From contig NZ_JAJTBB010000036.1 of the NCBI RefSeq assembly GCF_021287135.1, positions 35,922 to 99,921 on the forward strand: DNA of 64,000 nt, given 5' to 3'. How positions within the stretch are numbered: the stretch's first letter is position 1; the number at the start of each line of letters is the position of its first letter. The notes below the pieces were generated by a model. The model had not been told where the DNA came from and did no database searches. It saw only the letters and a program-made list of their open reading frames with translations. This stretch comes from Acidovorax sp. Lineage in GTDB: Bacteria > Pseudomonadota > Gammaproteobacteria > Burkholderiales > Burkholderiaceae_C. A program made the translations under genes and the position numbers. Positions 1-11,617 of this stretch are shown here, piece after piece.

Positions 1-1391
1 CGCGCACATCGGCAGGGGCCGCCACGTTGGAGGCCGTCAGCGGAGCGTCGAAGTACATCACCTTGACCACGCGCAGGTAGTAGAACGCGCCGATCAGGGA
101 CATGATGACCGCGAACACCGCCATTGCCATGTACAGGGTCTGGCCGGACGCGATGAGAGCCTGCAGCACGGCCAGCTTGGCATAGAAGCCGACCATCGGC
201 GGAATGCCGGCCATCGAGAAGAGGCACACCGACATGATGCCGGCGTACAGCGGGCTGCGCTGGTTCAGGCCGGCAAAGTCGGAAATCTCTTCGCTTTCAA
301 AGCCTTCGCGGGCCAGCAGCAGCATCACGCCGAACGCAGCCAGGGTGGTGAGCACATAGGTGATCACGTAGAACATGGACGCGCTGTAGGCGTTTTCCAC
401 GGCGGTGGCATCCACGTTGCCGTTCACCACCCCCGACATCAGGCCCAGCAGCACAAACCCCATCTGCGAGATGGTGGAGTACGCCAGCATGCGCTTGAGG
501 TTGGTCTGCGGGATGGCCGCCAGATTGCCCACCAGGAGCGAGCCGATGGCCAGCACGGCCAGCATCTGCTGCCAGTCGATCGCCAGCGGCAGCAAGCCGT
601 CCACCAGCAGGCGGATGGTGATCGCAAACGCCGCCAGTTTGGGAGCGCCGCCGATCATCAGGGTCACCGCCGTGGGCGCGCCCTGGTAGACGTCCGGGAT
701 CCACATGTGGAAAGGCACCACACCCAGCTTGAATGCCAGGCCGGCCACGACGAACACCAGGCCGAACACCAGCACCTGGTGGCGGATCTGGCCGGAGTTG
801 ACCGCCTTGAACACTTGGCCGATATCGAGCGAGCCGGTGGCGCCGTAGACCATGGACAGGCCATACAGCAGGAAACCGCTGGCCATGGCGCCCAGCACGA
901 AGTACTTCATGGCCGCCTCGGTGGCGGTGGCGTTGTCGCGGCGCAGGGCCACCAGGGCATAGCTCGACAGGGTCAGCAGCTCCAGGCCCAGGTAGATCAC
1001 GAGGAAGTTGTTGCCCGAGATCATGATGAACATGCCCAGCAGCGCAAACATCGACAGCGTGAACATTTCACCGCCGCGCAGCATTCCGCGGTCGGCCGCG
1101 TAGGGGCGGGCATAGACCAGCGTGATCATCATGGCCACCGTGGCAAAGCACTTGAGCCAGTTGCCCATGGCATCGCTCACCACCATGTTGCCGAAGCCGT
1201 AGAACGTGTTGCCGCCCGTGGCATAGAGGCCCTGCAAGGCCGCAACCACGGCCAGGGTGAGCATGGTCAGCACGTAGGTACCGGTGCGCCGGGCGCTGTG
1301 CACCCCCAGATCGACCAGCGCGATCACGCAGGCCATCGTCAACAGCACGATTTCAGGGTAAATCGCGAGCCAGCTGATGTTGTCAATCATC
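1..1391 (-). CDS. nuoN: NADH-quinone oxidoreductase subunit N (partial, 3' end off window)
   Basis: Antiporter-like membrane subunit of respiratory complex I, one of three proton-pumping subunits in the membrane arm. The reading frame opens at an ATG ([15 protein letters not shown]) and stays open to the left edge. The 463 codons present lack only about the last 25-30 residues of a usual 480-495 residue NuoN. The protein is a succession of hydrophobic helices with the family segment [14 protein letters not shown] near residues 228-241 and the [13 protein letters not shown] segment further on. It is the last gene of the nuo operon and starts about 30 bases after the nuoM stop. Confidence 0.97.
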
Positions 1392-1422
1392 TTTGGAATC
1401 TCTCAGTTCAGTCTGGGTTCGC

Positions 1423-2898
1423 TCAATTCAGCTTGGACAGCGCGACATGCTTGAGCAGCTCCGCCACGGAGACATCCATCACATCCGTGAAGGGGCGTGG
1501 GAACAGGCCCATGGCCAGCACGGCAACGCCCAGCACGGCCAGCACCAGGAATTCACGGGTCACGATATCGCTCAGGCCCTTCACGTTGTCATTGGCCACC
1601 GGCCCCAGGTACACGCGCTTGAACATCCACAGGGTGTAGGCGGCACCAAAGATCAGCGCCGTGGCTGCAGCCACGCCGATCCAGAAGTTGGCCTTGACCG
1701 CCCCCAGGATCACCATCCACTCGCCCACGAAACCTGCCGTGCCCGGCAGGCCGCAGTTGGCCATCGCGAACAGCAGCGCAAAGGCCGTGAAGTTGGGCAT
1801 GGTGTTGACCACGCCGCCGTAGGCCGCGATTTCACGCGAGTGCACCCGGTCGTACAGCACGCCGATGGACAGGAACATGGCGCCGGACACGAAACCGTGG
1901 GCAATCATCTGCACCAAGCCGCCAGACACGCCCAGGTCGTTGAAGATGAAGAAGCCCAGCGTGACGAAGCCCATGTGCGCCACGGACGAATACGCCACCA
2001 GCTTCTTCATGTCTTTCTGGACCATGGCCACCAGGCCCACGTAGATCACGGCGATCAGCGACAGGCCGATCATCAGCCAGGCCCACTCGCGGGAAGCGTC
2101 CGGTGCGATGGGCAGCGAGAAGCGCAGGAAACCATAGGCCCCCAGCTTCAGCATGATGGCGGCCAGCACGGCAGAACCGCCGGTGGGCGCTTCCACGTGC
2201 ACGTCGGGCAGCCAGGTGTGCACCGGCCACATCGGCACCTTCACGGCAAAGGCGGCAAAGAAGGCAAAGAACAGCAGCGTCTGCGCACGGCCGCTCAGCG
2301 GCAGCTGGTGCCAGGTGGCGATTTCAAAGCTGCCACCCGACTGGTTGTACAGGTAGATCAGCGCGATCAGCATCAGCAGCGAACCGAGCAGCGTGTACAG
2401 GAAGAACTTGAACGCTGCGTAGATCTTGTTGGGGCCGCCCCAGATACCGATGATGAGGTACATCGGGATCAGCGTGGCCTCGAAGAACACGTAGAACAGC
2501 ATGCCGTCCAGTGCTGCGAACACGCCGATCATGAGGCCCGACAGGATCAGGAACGCACCCATGTACTGGTTGACGCGCTCGGTGATCGACTCCCACGAAG
2601 CCACCACCACGATCACTGTGATGAACGCCGTCAGGGGCACGAACCAGAACGAAATGCCATCCACACCCAGGTGGTAATGGATGTTGAAGCGTTCGATCCA
2701 CGCCGCCTTCTCGACGAACTGCATTGCAGCCGTGCCCAGTTCGAACCCGCCATACAGGGGCAAGGTGACCAGGAAGCCGATCAAGGCCCCCAGCAGCGCG
2801 ATCCACCGCACCGCCCGTGCATGCTCATCCCGCCCAAGGGCCAGCAGCAGCACACCGAAGGCGATCGGCGTCCAGATTGCAAGACTCAACAGACCCAT
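1423..2898 (-). CDS. nuoM: NADH-quinone oxidoreductase subunit M
   Basis: Membrane antiporter-like subunit of complex I, 491 residues, a normal length. The conserved glutamate of helix 5 is E140 (FFEATLIPMY) and the pumping lysine of helix 7 is K220 (FAVKVPMWPVHTWLPDVH), so the proton path residues known in this family are intact. It lies between nuoL and nuoN in the standard order, with 12 bases to the nuoL stop, so translation of the membrane-arm subunits is probably linked. Confidence 0.98.
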   Translation of the reverse strand: MGLLSLAIWTPIAFGVLLLALGRDEHARAVRWIALLGALIGFLVTLPLYGGFELGTAAMQFVEKAAWIERFNIHYHLGVDGISFWFVPLTAFITVIVVVASWESITERVNQYMGAFLILSGLMIGVFAALDGMLFYVFFEATLIPMYLIIGIWGGPNKIYAAFKFFLYTLLGSLLMLIALIYLYNQSGGSFEIATWHQLPLSGRAQTLLFFAFFAAFAVKVPMWPVHTWLPDVHVEAPTGGSAVLAAIMLKLGAYGFLRFSLPIAPDASREWAWLMIGLSLIAVIYVGLVAMVQKDMKKLVAYSSVAHMGFVTLGFFIFNDLGVSGGLVQMIAHGFVSGAMFLSIGVLYDRVHSREIAAYGGVVNTMPNFTAFALLFAMANCGLPGTAGFVGEWMVILGAVKANFWIGVAAATALIFGAAYTLWMFKRVYLGPVANDNVKGLSDIVTREFLVLAVLGVAVLAMGLFPRPFTDVMDVSVAELLKHVALSKLN

Positions 2899-2910
2899 TT
2901 GTTGTTTTCC

Positions 2911-4962
2911 TTATTTGATGAGCCGCAACACAGCGTCGCCCCAGACAAACCAGGTCATCAGTGCGAAGACCCCCAGGATCATCACCAGCGCGTAGTGGAA
3001 GACAAAGCCCGACTGCAGCCAGCGCACGACGCCGGAGACCGCCCCCACGATGCGCCAGGAACCATTCACCAGGGCCCCATCGATGACGGCCTGGTCGCCA
3101 CCCTTCCACAAGCCCACGCCCAGAGCGCGCGCACCGCGGGCCAGGATGTTTTCATTGATCCAGTCCATGCCGTACTTGTTTTCCAGCAACTGGTAGATGC
3201 CGACCGATTCAAAGAACCGCTTGAGCGCCGCAGGCACCGCCGGTTTGACCATGTACATGTAGTACGCCAGGACCACCCCGGCCAGTGCCAGCCAGAACGG
3301 CGCGGTCTGCAAGCCGTGCAGGGCCATGGCCACGGGGCTGTGGAACTCCTCGGCCAGCTTGGCCATCGCCGGGTGCTTGGCGGCATCGATAAAGATCACG
3401 TCCTTGAAGAAGTCGCCGAACAGCATGGGCTCGATGAACATGAAGCCCACCACCACCGAGGGGATCGCCAACAGCACCAGCGGCACCGTCACCACCCAGG
3501 GAGACTCGTGCGGCTTGGCAGCGTGGCCGTGGTGGTCGTCATGGCCGTGGTGGTCATCGTGGTGCGCGTCCGGATTCTGGTCGTAACGCTCCTTGCCGTG
3601 GAAGACCAGGAAATACATGCGGAACGAATAGAACGCGGTGATGAACACGCCGGCCAGGACGGCGAAGTGCGCAAAACCGGCAGCCGGCAGATGGCTGAAA
3701 TGCACGGCCTCGATGATGCTGTCCTTGGAGTAGAAGCCCGAGAACAGCGGGGTACCGATGAGCGCCAGCGAGCCCAGCAGCGAAGTGAGCCAAGTGATCG
3801 GCATGTATTTGCGCACGCCGCCCATCCAGCGGATGTCCTGGTTGTGGTGCATGCCCATGATGACGGAACCAGCACCCAGGAACAGCAGAGCCTTGAAGAA
3901 CGCGTGGGTCATCAGGTGGAACACCGCCACCGAGTAGGCCGACGCACCGAGCGCTACCGTCATGTAGCCCAGCTGGGACAGCGTGGAATACGCCACCACG
4001 CGCTTGATGTCATTCTGGATGATGCCCAGGAAGCCCATGAACAGGGCCGTGATGGCACCAATCACCATGATGAAGTTGAGCGCGGTTTCCGACAGCTCGA
4101 ACAGCGGCGACATGCGCGACACCATGAAGATGCCGGCGGTCACCATGGTGGCCGCGTGGATCAGCGCCGAAATGGGCGTGGGGCCTTCCATGGAATCCGG
4201 CAGCCACACGTGCAGCGGGAACTGGGCCGACTTGCCCATCGCGCCGATGAACAGGCAGATGCAGATGACGGTGATCAGCATCCACTGGGTGCCAGGGAAG
4301 GGCAACCCGCCGAGTTCGCCCGCCTTGGCAAAGATCTCGCTGTAGTTCAGCGTTCCTGCATAGGCCGCAATCAGGCCGATGCCCAGGATGAAGCCAAAGT
4401 CGCCCACGCGGTTGACCAGGAAGGCCTTCATGTTGGCAAAGATGGCCGACGGCTTGTTGAACCAGAAGCCGATCAGCAGGTACGACACCAGGCCCACCGC
4501 TTCCCAGCCGAAGAACAGCTGCAGCAGGTTGTTGCTCATGACCAGCATGAGCATGGAGAACGTGAACAGCGAGATGTACGCGAAGAAACGGTTGTAGCCG
4601 TCATCCTCTTCCATGTAGCCGATGGTGTAGATGTGCACCATCAGCGACACGAAGGTCACCACCACCATCATCATGGCCGTCAGGCTGTCCACCAGGAAGC
4701 CCACTTCCATCTTCAATCCGCCCACCACCATCCAGGTGTAGAGGGTTTCATTGAAGCGTGCGCCGTCCAGCGCCACGCTCTTGAGGGTCATCGCGGACAG
4801 CACGAACGCCACCAGCACCCCCAGGATCGTCAGGGTGTGGCTCAGGCGGCGGCCAATCCAGTTACCACCAAAGGTCGTGCCGAAGATACCGGCCAGCAAG
4901 GCGCCCGCCAGCGGGGCCAATGGCACGGCCAGGAGCGTTGAAGCAGAGAGGGTTTGACTCAT
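2911..4962 (-). CDS. nuoL: NADH-quinone oxidoreductase subunit L
   Basis: Distal antiporter-like subunit of complex I with the long lateral helix. It has 683 residues from the ATG that begins MSQTLSAST; an open frame extends 37 codons further upstream but runs back toward nuoK and lacks NuoL-like sequence. Conserved E154 (FFGWEAVGLVSYLL) and K244 (GAMGKSAQFPLHVWLPD) are present. Around residues 464-484 there is a strikingly His/Asp-rich loop (repeated HDDHHGH) between transmembrane segments. That loop is either a metal-binding or simply a hydrophilic linker. Confidence 0.98.
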   Translation of the reverse strand: MSQTLSASTLLAVPLAPLAGALLAGIFGTTFGGNWIGRRLSHTLTILGVLVAFVLSAMTLKSVALDGARFNETLYTWMVVGGLKMEVGFLVDSLTAMMMVVVTFVSLMVHIYTIGYMEEDDGYNRFFAYISLFTFSMLMLVMSNNLLQLFFGWEAVGLVSYLLIGFWFNKPSAIFANMKAFLVNRVGDFGFILGIGLIAAYAGTLNYSEIFAKAGELGGLPFPGTQWMLITVICICLFIGAMGKSAQFPLHVWLPDSMEGPTPISALIHAATMVTAGIFMVSRMSPLFELSETALNFIMVIGAITALFMGFLGIIQNDIKRVVAYSTLSQLGYMTVALGASAYSVAVFHLMTHAFFKALLFLGAGSVIMGMHHNQDIRWMGGVRKYMPITWLTSLLGSLALIGTPLFSGFYSKDSIIEAVHFSHLPAAGFAHFAVLAGVFITAFYSFRMYFLVFHGKERYDQNPDAHHDDHHGHDDHHGHAAKPHESPWVVTVPLVLLAIPSVVVGFMFIEPMLFGDFFKDVIFIDAAKHPAMAKLAEEFHSPVAMALHGLQTAPFWLALAGVVLAYYMYMVKPAVPAALKRFFESVGIYQLLENKYGMDWINENILARGARALGVGLWKGGDQAVIDGALVNGSWRIVGAVSGVVRWLQSGFVFHYALVMILGVFALMTWFVWGDAVLRLIK

Positions 4963-4993
4963 TCTTGAGAACCTTGGGAATACTGGCAGCCCA

Positions 4994-5302
4994 TCAACCC
5001 TTGAGGGTGTTGAGGTCTTCCGCGTTGATGCTGGACTTGTTGCGGAACAACAGCACCAGGATGGCCAGGCCAATGGCGGACTCGGCCGCCGCCACCGTCA
5101 GGATGAAAAACACGAAGACCTGCCCGTGCATGTCACCCAGGTAATGGGAGAACGCCACGAAGTTCATGTTGACCGCCAGCAGCATCAGCTCGATCGCCAT
5201 CAGCAGCACGATCAGGTTCTTGCGGTTCAGGAAAATGCCGATCACCGCCAGCGCGAACAGCATCGCGCCCAGAGAGAGGAAGTGTCCCAACGTCAGCGTC
5301 AT
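4994..5302 (-). CDS. nuoK: NADH-quinone oxidoreductase subunit K
   Basis: Small membrane subunit of complex I, 102 residues and three transmembrane helices. The two membrane glutamates that carry protons in this family are present: E38 ([13 protein letters not shown]) and E74 ([10 protein letters not shown]). The start codon overlaps the nuoJ stop by four bases (ATGA), so the two are translationally coupled. Confidence 0.98.
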   Translation of the reverse strand: MTLTLGHFLSLGAMLFALAVIGIFLNRKNLIVLLMAIELMLLAVNMNFVAFSHYLGDMHGQVFVFFILTVAAAESAIGLAILVLLFRNKSSINAEDLNTLKG

Positions 5303-5967
5303 GCTTTTTTCTCCTCGGCAGCAGGCGCGGCGGCCACTTCAGCAGCAGGCTTCTGGGTCGCCGCCAGCTTCACGACCTCCAGGCGGTCTGCGGCGCGCAC
5401 GCGGATTTGTTCGGACGGATTGATGGCCTTGCTGTCCTTGCGATGGCGCAGGGTCAGGGCAATGGCCGCCACCATCGCCACCAGCAGGATCACGGCTGCG
5501 ATTTCCACCGGAAAGAGGTATTCGGTGTAGAGCAGCTTGCCCAGCGCCTTGGTGTTGGAATAAGGCACCACCTGGCCCGCAGCGTCCACCACGGCCGCGA
5601 TGGCCTTGGGTTCATCCATGCTGCGAAAGCCCCCCATCAGCACGGCGGCCATTTCGAGGGCGATCAGGGCGCCCACCGTCGCCGCCAGGGGAAAGTGCTT
5701 CCAGAAACCCTTGCGCACGGTGTCGATGTGGATGTCCAGCATCATCACCACAAACAGGAACAGCACCATCACTGCGCCCAGGTACACCAGCACCAGCGCA
5801 ATGGCCAGGAACTCGGCCTTGAGCAGCAGCCACACAGCGGCCGCCTGCGAGAACGCGAGGATGAGGTACAGCACCGCATGCACGGGGTTGCGGGCGGTGA
5901 TCACCCGGAAGGCTGCAAACAGCAGCACAACCGAGAAGAGGTAGAAGAAACCGGTCTTGGCGTCCAT
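5299..5967 (-). CDS. nuoJ: NADH-quinone oxidoreductase subunit J
   Basis: Membrane subunit of complex I at the junction of the peripheral and membrane arms. It has 222 residues with five predicted helices, including the characteristic [18 protein letters not shown] segment. The C-terminus carries a hydrophilic Ala/Lys/Glu-rich tail of about 40 residues beyond the last helix, longer than in enterobacterial NuoJ. I take this tail to be a lineage feature. It precedes nuoK with a four-base overlap and follows nuoI by about 50 bases. Confidence 0.97.
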   Translation of the reverse strand: MDAKTGFFYLFSVVLLFAAFRVITARNPVHAVLYLILAFSQAAAVWLLLKAEFLAIALVLVYLGAVMVLFLFVVMMLDIHIDTVRKGFWKHFPLAATVGALIALEMAAVLMGGFRSMDEPKAIAAVVDAAGQVVPYSNTKALGKLLYTEYLFPVEIAAVILLVAMVAAIALTLRHRKDSKAINPSEQIRVRAADRLEVVKLAATQKPAAEVAAAPAAEEKKA

Positions 5968-6016
5968 GGGTCGGTCTTTATAGAAAGTCGGGCAACGAGG
6001 CTGAACCCATCACCGC

Positions 6017-6529
6017 TCAGCGGTACTTGGCGTCGGCGGCCTTTGCCGCAGCGATCTCGCCTTCGTACCGGTCCCCCACGGCCAGGAGCATGTCCTTCGT
6101 GAAATACAGATCGCCGCGCTTTTCTCCGTGGTATTCGAAGATGTGCGTTTCCACAATCGAATCGACGGGGCAGCTCTCCTCGCAGAATCCGCAGAAGATG
6201 CACTTGGTCAGGTCGATGTCGTAGCGCGTGGTACGGCGCGATCCATCGGCCCGCACGTCGGACTCGATGGTGATCGCCATCGCGGGACACACGGCTTCGC
6301 ACAGCTTGCAGGCAATGCAGCGCTCTTCACCGTTGTCGTACCGGCGCAGGGCGTGCAGGCCGCGGAAACGGGGCGACAGCGGTGTCTTCTCTTCCGGGAA
6401 TTGCACCGTGACCTTGCGGCGGAATGCGTAGCGGCCCGTCAAGGCCATGCCCTTGGCCAGTTCCACGAGCATGAAGCTCTTGAGAAAGTCCTTCAGGGAA
6501 AAAGGTGCAGCAGCAACAGTAGCAGTCAT
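6017..6529 (-). CDS. nuoI: NADH-quinone oxidoreductase subunit I (two 4Fe-4S clusters)
   Basis: Ferredoxin-like peripheral subunit of complex I that relays electrons toward NuoB. Two complete four-cysteine 4Fe-4S motifs are visible: C71, C74, C77, C81 ([11 protein letters not shown]) and C110, C113, C116, C120 ([11 protein letters not shown]). The 170-residue length is normal. It is preceded by nuoH with a 15-base gap, the standard nuoG-H-I-J order. Confidence 0.98.
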   Translation of the reverse strand: MTATVAAAPFSLKDFLKSFMLVELAKGMALTGRYAFRRKVTVQFPEEKTPLSPRFRGLHALRRYDNGEERCIACKLCEAVCPAMAITIESDVRADGSRRTTRYDIDLTKCIFCGFCEESCPVDSIVETHIFEYHGEKRGDLYFTKDMLLAVGDRYEGEIAAAKAADAKYR

Positions 6530-6544
6530 ACGTGTTGTCCCCGC

Positions 6545-7627
6545 TTATTTCCAGATGTTCCAGGGCGAGAGCAACCACCCACCCACGATGAGCAGCCACA
6601 CCAGGGTGACCGGAATGAAGATCTTCCAACCCAGCCGCATGATCTGGTCATAGCGGAAGCGCGGAAAGGTGGCGCGGATCCAGATGAACATGGACACCAC
6701 CAGGAAGGTCTTGATGCCCAGCCAGATCCACCCGGGAATCCAGTTGAAGAGCGCACTGTCCACGGGAGGCAGCCAGCCACCCAGGAACATCAGCGCCGCC
6801 AGGATGGACACGAGCCACATGCTGGCGTACTCGGCCAGGAAGAAGATCGCGAAGCCCATGCCCGAATACTCGACCATGTGGCCGGCCACGATTTCCGCTT
6901 CGCCTTCCACCACGTCGAACGGGTGGCGGTTGGTTTCAGCCACGCCCGAGATCAGGTAGACGAGGAAGATCGGCAGCAGCGGCAGCCAGTTCCACGACAG
7001 GAACACCAGGCCCTTGTCGGCCGCCATGCCACGGCCCTGGCCCATCACGATTTCAGTGAGGTTCATGCTGCCGGACACCATGATCACCACGAGGAAGCAG
7101 AAGCCCATCGCGATTTCATAGCTCACCATCTGGGCCGAGGCGCGCAGCGCCCCCAAGAAGGCGTACTTGGAGTTGGAAGCCCAGCCGGCGATGATCACAC
7201 CGTACACCTCAATGGAGGTAATGGCCATGATCAGCAGCAGGCCGGCGTTCACATTGGCCAACGCCACGTCCGGACCGAACGGGATCGCCACCCACGCAGC
7301 CAGCGCAGGCATGATCGCCATCACGGGGCCGAGCACGAACAGGCCCTTGCTCGCGGCCGCGGGCTGGATGATTTCTTTGGTCAGCAGCTTCAAGGCGTCG
7401 GCAATGGGCTGCAGCAGGCCCATGGGGCCTACGCGGTTCGGACCGTAGCGCACTTGCATGAAGCCCAGCAGCTTGCGCTCCCAGAGCGTCAGGTAGGCCA
7501 CGGCGCCCATCAGCGGCGCCAGGATGCACACGATCTTGATCAAAATCCAGAGCACTGGCCAGGCCACGGTGGCCCACCAGCCGAAAGGCAGCAGGTTCAA
7601 CCCGCCGTTGTAGAGTGCGTCGATCAT
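6545..7627 (-). CDS. nuoH: NADH-quinone oxidoreductase subunit H
   Basis: Membrane subunit that forms, with NuoB and NuoD, the quinone-binding chamber of complex I. It has 360 residues and eight or nine helices. It carries the conserved acidic cytoplasmic loop ([19 protein letters not shown]) and the [21 protein letters not shown] segment. Its ATG overlaps the nuoG stop by four bases. Confidence 0.98.
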   Translation of the reverse strand: MIDALYNGGLNLLPFGWWATVAWPVLWILIKIVCILAPLMGAVAYLTLWERKLLGFMQVRYGPNRVGPMGLLQPIADALKLLTKEIIQPAAASKGLFVLGPVMAIMPALAAWVAIPFGPDVALANVNAGLLLIMAITSIEVYGVIIAGWASNSKYAFLGALRASAQMVSYEIAMGFCFLVVIMVSGSMNLTEIVMGQGRGMAADKGLVFLSWNWLPLLPIFLVYLISGVAETNRHPFDVVEGEAEIVAGHMVEYSGMGFAIFFLAEYASMWLVSILAALMFLGGWLPPVDSALFNWIPGWIWLGIKTFLVVSMFIWIRATFPRFRYDQIMRLGWKIFIPVTLVWLLIVGGWLLSPWNIWK

Positions 7628-9759
7628 GCGGCCACCTCACGTGCCAGGCGTGCGTCGGCAGTCAGTTGCAGCGACGGCGAACGGCGCACGAGGCCGTCCA
7701 GTTGGTAGATGGAGGCCACAACCGGCTCCGCTGCGGCGGCAGCGGGCGCGGCTGCAGGCCGTTGCGACACCTTGTTGGAGAGCTGGTCGGCGCCCAGCTG
7801 GGCCACAGAGCCGGCGGGCGCATTGGTTGCCCGCACCAGCACATCCTGCGAGGTTTCGAAATCGAAACCGGGAACCCCCAGCAGATTGGCCAGCACGCGC
7901 AGCACCTTCCAGGCGGGACGGGTGTCGCCCAGCGGCTTCACCACCGCGTGGAAGCTTTGCAGACGCCCTTCGGCGTTGATGAAGCTGCCGGACGTTTCAG
8001 TGAACGGAGCGATCGGCAACAAGACGTCACTGAACTCCAGGTTGGCCTTGAAGGGGCTCAGCGTCACCACCATGTCTGCACCAGACAGGGCCGCGGCAGC
8101 TTGCGCGCCCACTGCGGAATCATGAACGGGCTCCGTGTTGAGCAGCACTGCGGCCTTCACCCCACCGGAGAGCATCTGAGCAGCATTCAATCCACCGTTG
8201 ACCGGGTGTGCGCCCACAAATTGCGCGCCCACGGTGTTGGCCGCTTCGGTCAGATAGCCGACCGTCGCACCCGTGTGCTCGCCAATCCATTGGGCCAGGG
8301 CCAGCAGCTGCGTGGCTTGCGCGTGATGCGCAGCGGCATTGCCGAGCAGCACCGCCTTGCGTTCGCCGCCCAGCAGAGACCGGGCGATGGCCACAGCCGC
8401 TTCGTCGGCAGCCGCAGCACCCGCTGGCGCGGCGATGCCCTTCTCCTGGGCCACCGCGGACGCAATGCCGCCGAGCACCGGCACCCATTGGCTGGCGCCC
8501 TGCACCACCCACTGGGCCACAGGAAGCGCCCAGTCGTGCGCCACCGCATCAATGGCGCTGACCTGGCAGCCGTGGCGGGCCGCTTGCCGGATGCGCTGCG
8601 CGAACAGCGGATGGTCCTTGCGCAGGTTGGAGCCGACCACCAGCACGCGCTGCAACGTGGACAGCGAGGCAATCGAGGTGCCAAGCCAGCGAACGCCTTC
8701 GGGCGCTGCAAATTCTGCGTTGCGCAGGCGGTAGTCGATGTTGTCGCTACCCAGGCCGCGCACCAGGGCGGAAGCCAGGTACAGCTCCTCGACCGTGCTG
8801 TGCGGGCTCACCAGCGCACCGATGCTGCCGGCGCCGTGTTCGTTCTTGATGTTCTTGAGGCCGTTGGCCACGTATTCCAGGGCCGTCTGCCAGTCCGTCT
8901 CCTGCCACACGCCACCCTGCTTGAGCATGGGGCGAGTGAGGCGCTCGTCGCTGTTCAGGGCCTCGTAGGAGAAACGGTCGCGGTCGGCGATCCAGCACTC
9001 ATTGACGGCCTCGTTTTCCAGCGGGACCACGCGCATGACCTTGTGGTTCTTGACCTGCACGATCAGGTTGGCACCCGTGGAGTCATGCGGACTCACCGAG
9101 CGGCGGCGCGACAGTTCCCAGGTACGGGCGCTGTAGCGGAACGGCTTGCTGGTCAAGGCACCGACCGGGCAGATGTCGATCATGTTGCCCGAGAGCTCGG
9201 AGTCCACCGTATCGCCCATCACCGTGGTGATTTCGGAATGCTCGCCGCGGTTGACCATGCCCAGCTCCATCACGCCGGCGACCTCCTGGCCGAAGCGAAC
9301 GCAGCGGGTGCAATGGATGCAGCGGCTCATCTCTTCCATGGAGATCAGCGGCCCCACATCCTTGTGGACCACGACACGCTTTTCCTCCTCGTAGCGCGAC
9401 GACGAGCCGCCGTAGCCCACGGCAAGATCCTGCAGCTGGCACTCACCACCCTGGTCGCAGATGGGGCAATCCAGCGGGTGGTTGATCAGCAGGAACTCCA
9501 TGACCGACTGCTGGGCCTTGATGGCCTTGTCGCTCTTGGTCCGCACGATCATGCCCTGCGTCACGGGCGTGGCGCAGGCGGGCATGGGCTTGGGGGCCTT
9601 CTCCACGTCCACCAGGCACATGCGGCAGTTCGCCGCGATCGAAAGCTTCTTGTGGTAGCAGAAATGCGGAATATAGGTGCCCGCCTTCTCGGCCGCATGC
9701 ATCACCATGCAGCCCTCGGCGACTTCCACTTTCTGGCCGTCCAGTTCAATTTCAACCAT
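7624..9759 (-). CDS. nuoG: NADH-quinone oxidoreductase subunit G
   Basis: Iron-sulfur subunit of the NADH module of complex I, 711 residues. The N-terminal 2Fe-2S ferredoxin domain has cysteines C34, C45, C48 and C62. This is followed by the [18 protein letters not shown] motif and the CIHCTRC 4Fe-4S motif. The remainder is a molybdopterin-oxidoreductase-like domain that in this family holds no cofactor. It sits between nuoF and nuoH. Confidence 0.98.
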   Translation of the reverse strand: MVEIELDGQKVEVAEGCMVMHAAEKAGTYIPHFCYHKKLSIAANCRMCLVDVEKAPKPMPACATPVTQGMIVRTKSDKAIKAQQSVMEFLLINHPLDCPICDQGGECQLQDLAVGYGGSSSRYEEEKRVVVHKDVGPLISMEEMSRCIHCTRCVRFGQEVAGVMELGMVNRGEHSEITTVMGDTVDSELSGNMIDICPVGALTSKPFRYSARTWELSRRRSVSPHDSTGANLIVQVKNHKVMRVVPLENEAVNECWIADRDRFSYEALNSDERLTRPMLKQGGVWQETDWQTALEYVANGLKNIKNEHGAGSIGALVSPHSTVEELYLASALVRGLGSDNIDYRLRNAEFAAPEGVRWLGTSIASLSTLQRVLVVGSNLRKDHPLFAQRIRQAARHGCQVSAIDAVAHDWALPVAQWVVQGASQWVPVLGGIASAVAQEKGIAAPAGAAAADEAAVAIARSLLGGERKAVLLGNAAAHHAQATQLLALAQWIGEHTGATVGYLTEAANTVGAQFVGAHPVNGGLNAAQMLSGGVKAAVLLNTEPVHDSAVGAQAAAALSGADMVVTLSPFKANLEFSDVLLPIAPFTETSGSFINAEGRLQSFHAVVKPLGDTRPAWKVLRVLANLLGVPGFDFETSQDVLVRATNAPAGSVAQLGADQLSNKVSQRPAAAPAAAAAEPVVASIYQLDGLVRRSPSLQLTADARLAREVAA

Positions 9760-9773
9760 ATGTCTTCTCGCGA

Positions 9774-11129
9774 TCAGGCGGAGGCCGCAGCCTGCGGGCC
9801 CTTGTTCCGGATCAGTGCCTCAAACTCGGGACGGAAGTGCTTGAGCATGGCGCGCACGGGCATGGCGGCGGCATCACCCAGCGCACAGATCGTGCGACCC
9901 TGGATGTTGTCGGCCACGGAATTGAGCAGGTCCAGGTCGCCTTCGCGGCCCTGGGCATGCTGGATGCGGTCAATGACCCGCCACATCCAGCCCGTGCCTT
10001 CACGGCAGGGCGTGCACTGGCCGCAGGATTCGTGCGAATAAAAGTACGACAGGCGCAGCAGGCTCTCGACCATGCTGCGGGAGTCGTCCATCACGATCAC
10101 GGCACCCGAACCCAGCATGGAGCCAGCCTTGGCGATGGAGTCGTAGTCCATCGTGCATTCCATGATGATGGACGCGGGCAGCACCGGCGCGGACGAGCCG
10201 CCGGGAATCACCGCCTTGAGCTGACGGCCCTTGCGCACGCCGCCGGCCAGTTCCAGCAGCTTGGCAAATGGCGTGCCCAGCGGGATCTCATAGTTGCCGG
10301 GCCGCTCCACGTCGCCCGACACCGAAAAGATCTTCGTGCCGCCGTTGTTGGGCTTGCCGCATTCCAGGTAGGCCGGGCCGCCGTTGCGGATGATCCAGGG
10401 CACTGCCGCGAAGGTTTCGGTGTTGTTGATGGTGGTGGGCTTGCCGTACAGGCCGAAGCTGGCCGGGAACGGCGGCTTGAAGCGCGGTTGGCCCTTCTTG
10501 CCTTCCAGCGATTCCAGCAAGGCCGTTTCTTCGCCGCAGATGTACGCGCCGAAGCCATGGGCCGCATGCAGCTGGAAGCTGAAGCTGCCGCCCAGGATGT
10601 TGTCACCCAGGTAGCCGGCCGCGCGGGCTTCTTCCAGGGCGGCTTCAAAGCGCTCGTACGTCTGGAAGATCTCGCCGTGGATGTAGTTGTAGCCCACGGT
10701 GATGCCCATCGCGTACGCCGCGATGATCATGCCTTCGATGACGATGTGCGGGTTGAACTGCAGGATGTCGCGGTCCTTGCAGGTCCCGGGCTCGCCCTCG
10801 TCCGAATTGCAGACCAGGTACTTCTGGCCGGGGAACGAACGGGGCATGAAGCTCCACTTCAGGCCCGTGGGGAAGCCTGCACCGCCGCGGCCGCGCAAGC
10901 CGGACTCCTTGACCGTGGCGATCACCTGGTCCTGGCTGAGCCCTTCGCCACCGTCCTTGCCCAGGATCTTGCGCAGGGCCTGGTAGCCGCCGCGCGCTTC
11001 GTAGTCCTTGAGGCTCCAGTTCGTGCCGTCCAGGCCCGCATAGATCTGCGGGTTGATGTGGCGGTCATGGAAGCAGGTCTGTACGCCCGTGGCACGGAAC
11101 TGGGAAAGAATCTGTGCTGCCGTGGTCAT
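9774..11129 (-). CDS. nuoF: NADH-quinone oxidoreductase subunit F (FMN, 4Fe-4S)
   Basis: Flavin subunit of complex I that oxidises NADH. It has 451 residues from the ATG giving [11 protein letters not shown], which shares one base with the nuoE stop (TGATG). A frame extension upstream overlaps nuoE and is not used. The glycine-rich NADH/FMN site ([16 protein letters not shown]), the [13 protein letters not shown] segment and the cluster N3 cysteines in [14 protein letters not shown] are all present. Confidence 0.98.
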   Translation of the reverse strand: MTTAAQILSQFRATGVQTCFHDRHINPQIYAGLDGTNWSLKDYEARGGYQALRKILGKDGGEGLSQDQVIATVKESGLRGRGGAGFPTGLKWSFMPRSFPGQKYLVCNSDEGEPGTCKDRDILQFNPHIVIEGMIIAAYAMGITVGYNYIHGEIFQTYERFEAALEEARAAGYLGDNILGGSFSFQLHAAHGFGAYICGEETALLESLEGKKGQPRFKPPFPASFGLYGKPTTINNTETFAAVPWIIRNGGPAYLECGKPNNGGTKIFSVSGDVERPGNYEIPLGTPFAKLLELAGGVRKGRQLKAVIPGGSSAPVLPASIIMECTMDYDSIAKAGSMLGSGAVIVMDDSRSMVESLLRLSYFYSHESCGQCTPCREGTGWMWRVIDRIQHAQGREGDLDLLNSVADNIQGRTICALGDAAAMPVRAMLKHFRPEFEALIRNKGPQAAASA

Positions 11130-11617
11130 CACTTGCCCTCCGCCGCGCGCAGACCGTCGACCAGCTGGTCCAGCTTGTCGTTGTCCATGAAGCTGCACAT
11201 GGTGCGGTCATTGACCAGCATCACCGGTGCATCCGCGCACGCACCCAGGCACTCGCACTGCTGCAAGGTGAACAGGCCGTCGACCGTGGTCTCGCCCATG
11301 GACACGCCCAGCTTCTTTTCCAGGTGGTGCAATGCCTTCTGGCCGTCGCGCAATTGGCACGGCAGGTTGGTGCAGACGTTCAGCTTGTACTTGCCCACGG
11401 GCTGCTGGTTGTACATGTTGTAGAACGTCGTAACTTCGTGCACGGCGATCTGGGGCATGCCGAGGTACTCGGCAATGACCGCTTCGCTCTCGGCGCTGAC
11501 CCAGCCCTCTTCCTGCTGCACGATGGACAGGCAGGCCATCACGGCCGACTGCTTCTGCTCGGGGGGGTACTTGGCCACTTCGCGCGCAAAACGCGCCTTC
11601 GTCGCTTCGGTAATCAT
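11129..11617 (-). CDS. nuoE: NADH-quinone oxidoreductase subunit E (2Fe-2S)
   Basis: Thioredoxin-fold 2Fe-2S subunit of the NADH module, 162 residues. The four cluster ligands are C82 and C87 (CTNLPC) plus C123 and C127 (CLGAC). It overlaps nuoD by four bases and nuoF by one base, so the nuoD-E-F stretch looks tightly coupled. Confidence 0.98.
   Translation of the reverse strand: MITEATKARFAREVAKYPPEQKQSAVMACLSIVQQEEGWVSAESEAVIAEYLGMPQIAVHEVTTFYNMYNQQPVGKYKLNVCTNLPCQLRDGQKALHHLEKKLGVSMGETTVDGLFTLQQCECLGACADAPVMLVNDRTMCSFMDNDKLDQLVDGLRAAEGK

Noticed and set aside
3500-3575. Short tandem GTGGTCATGG-like repeats as a CRISPR or VNTR locus
   Set aside because: They encode the in-frame His/Asp loop of NuoL and have no spacers.
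1393-4941. A very long open frame on the plus strand opposite nuoM and nuoL
   Set aside because: It is His/Gln/Arg-rich nonsense antisense to two well-conserved genes; high GC keeps such frames open. Similar long antisense frames (for example opposite nuoG, pnp, amtB and hom) were rejected for the same reason.
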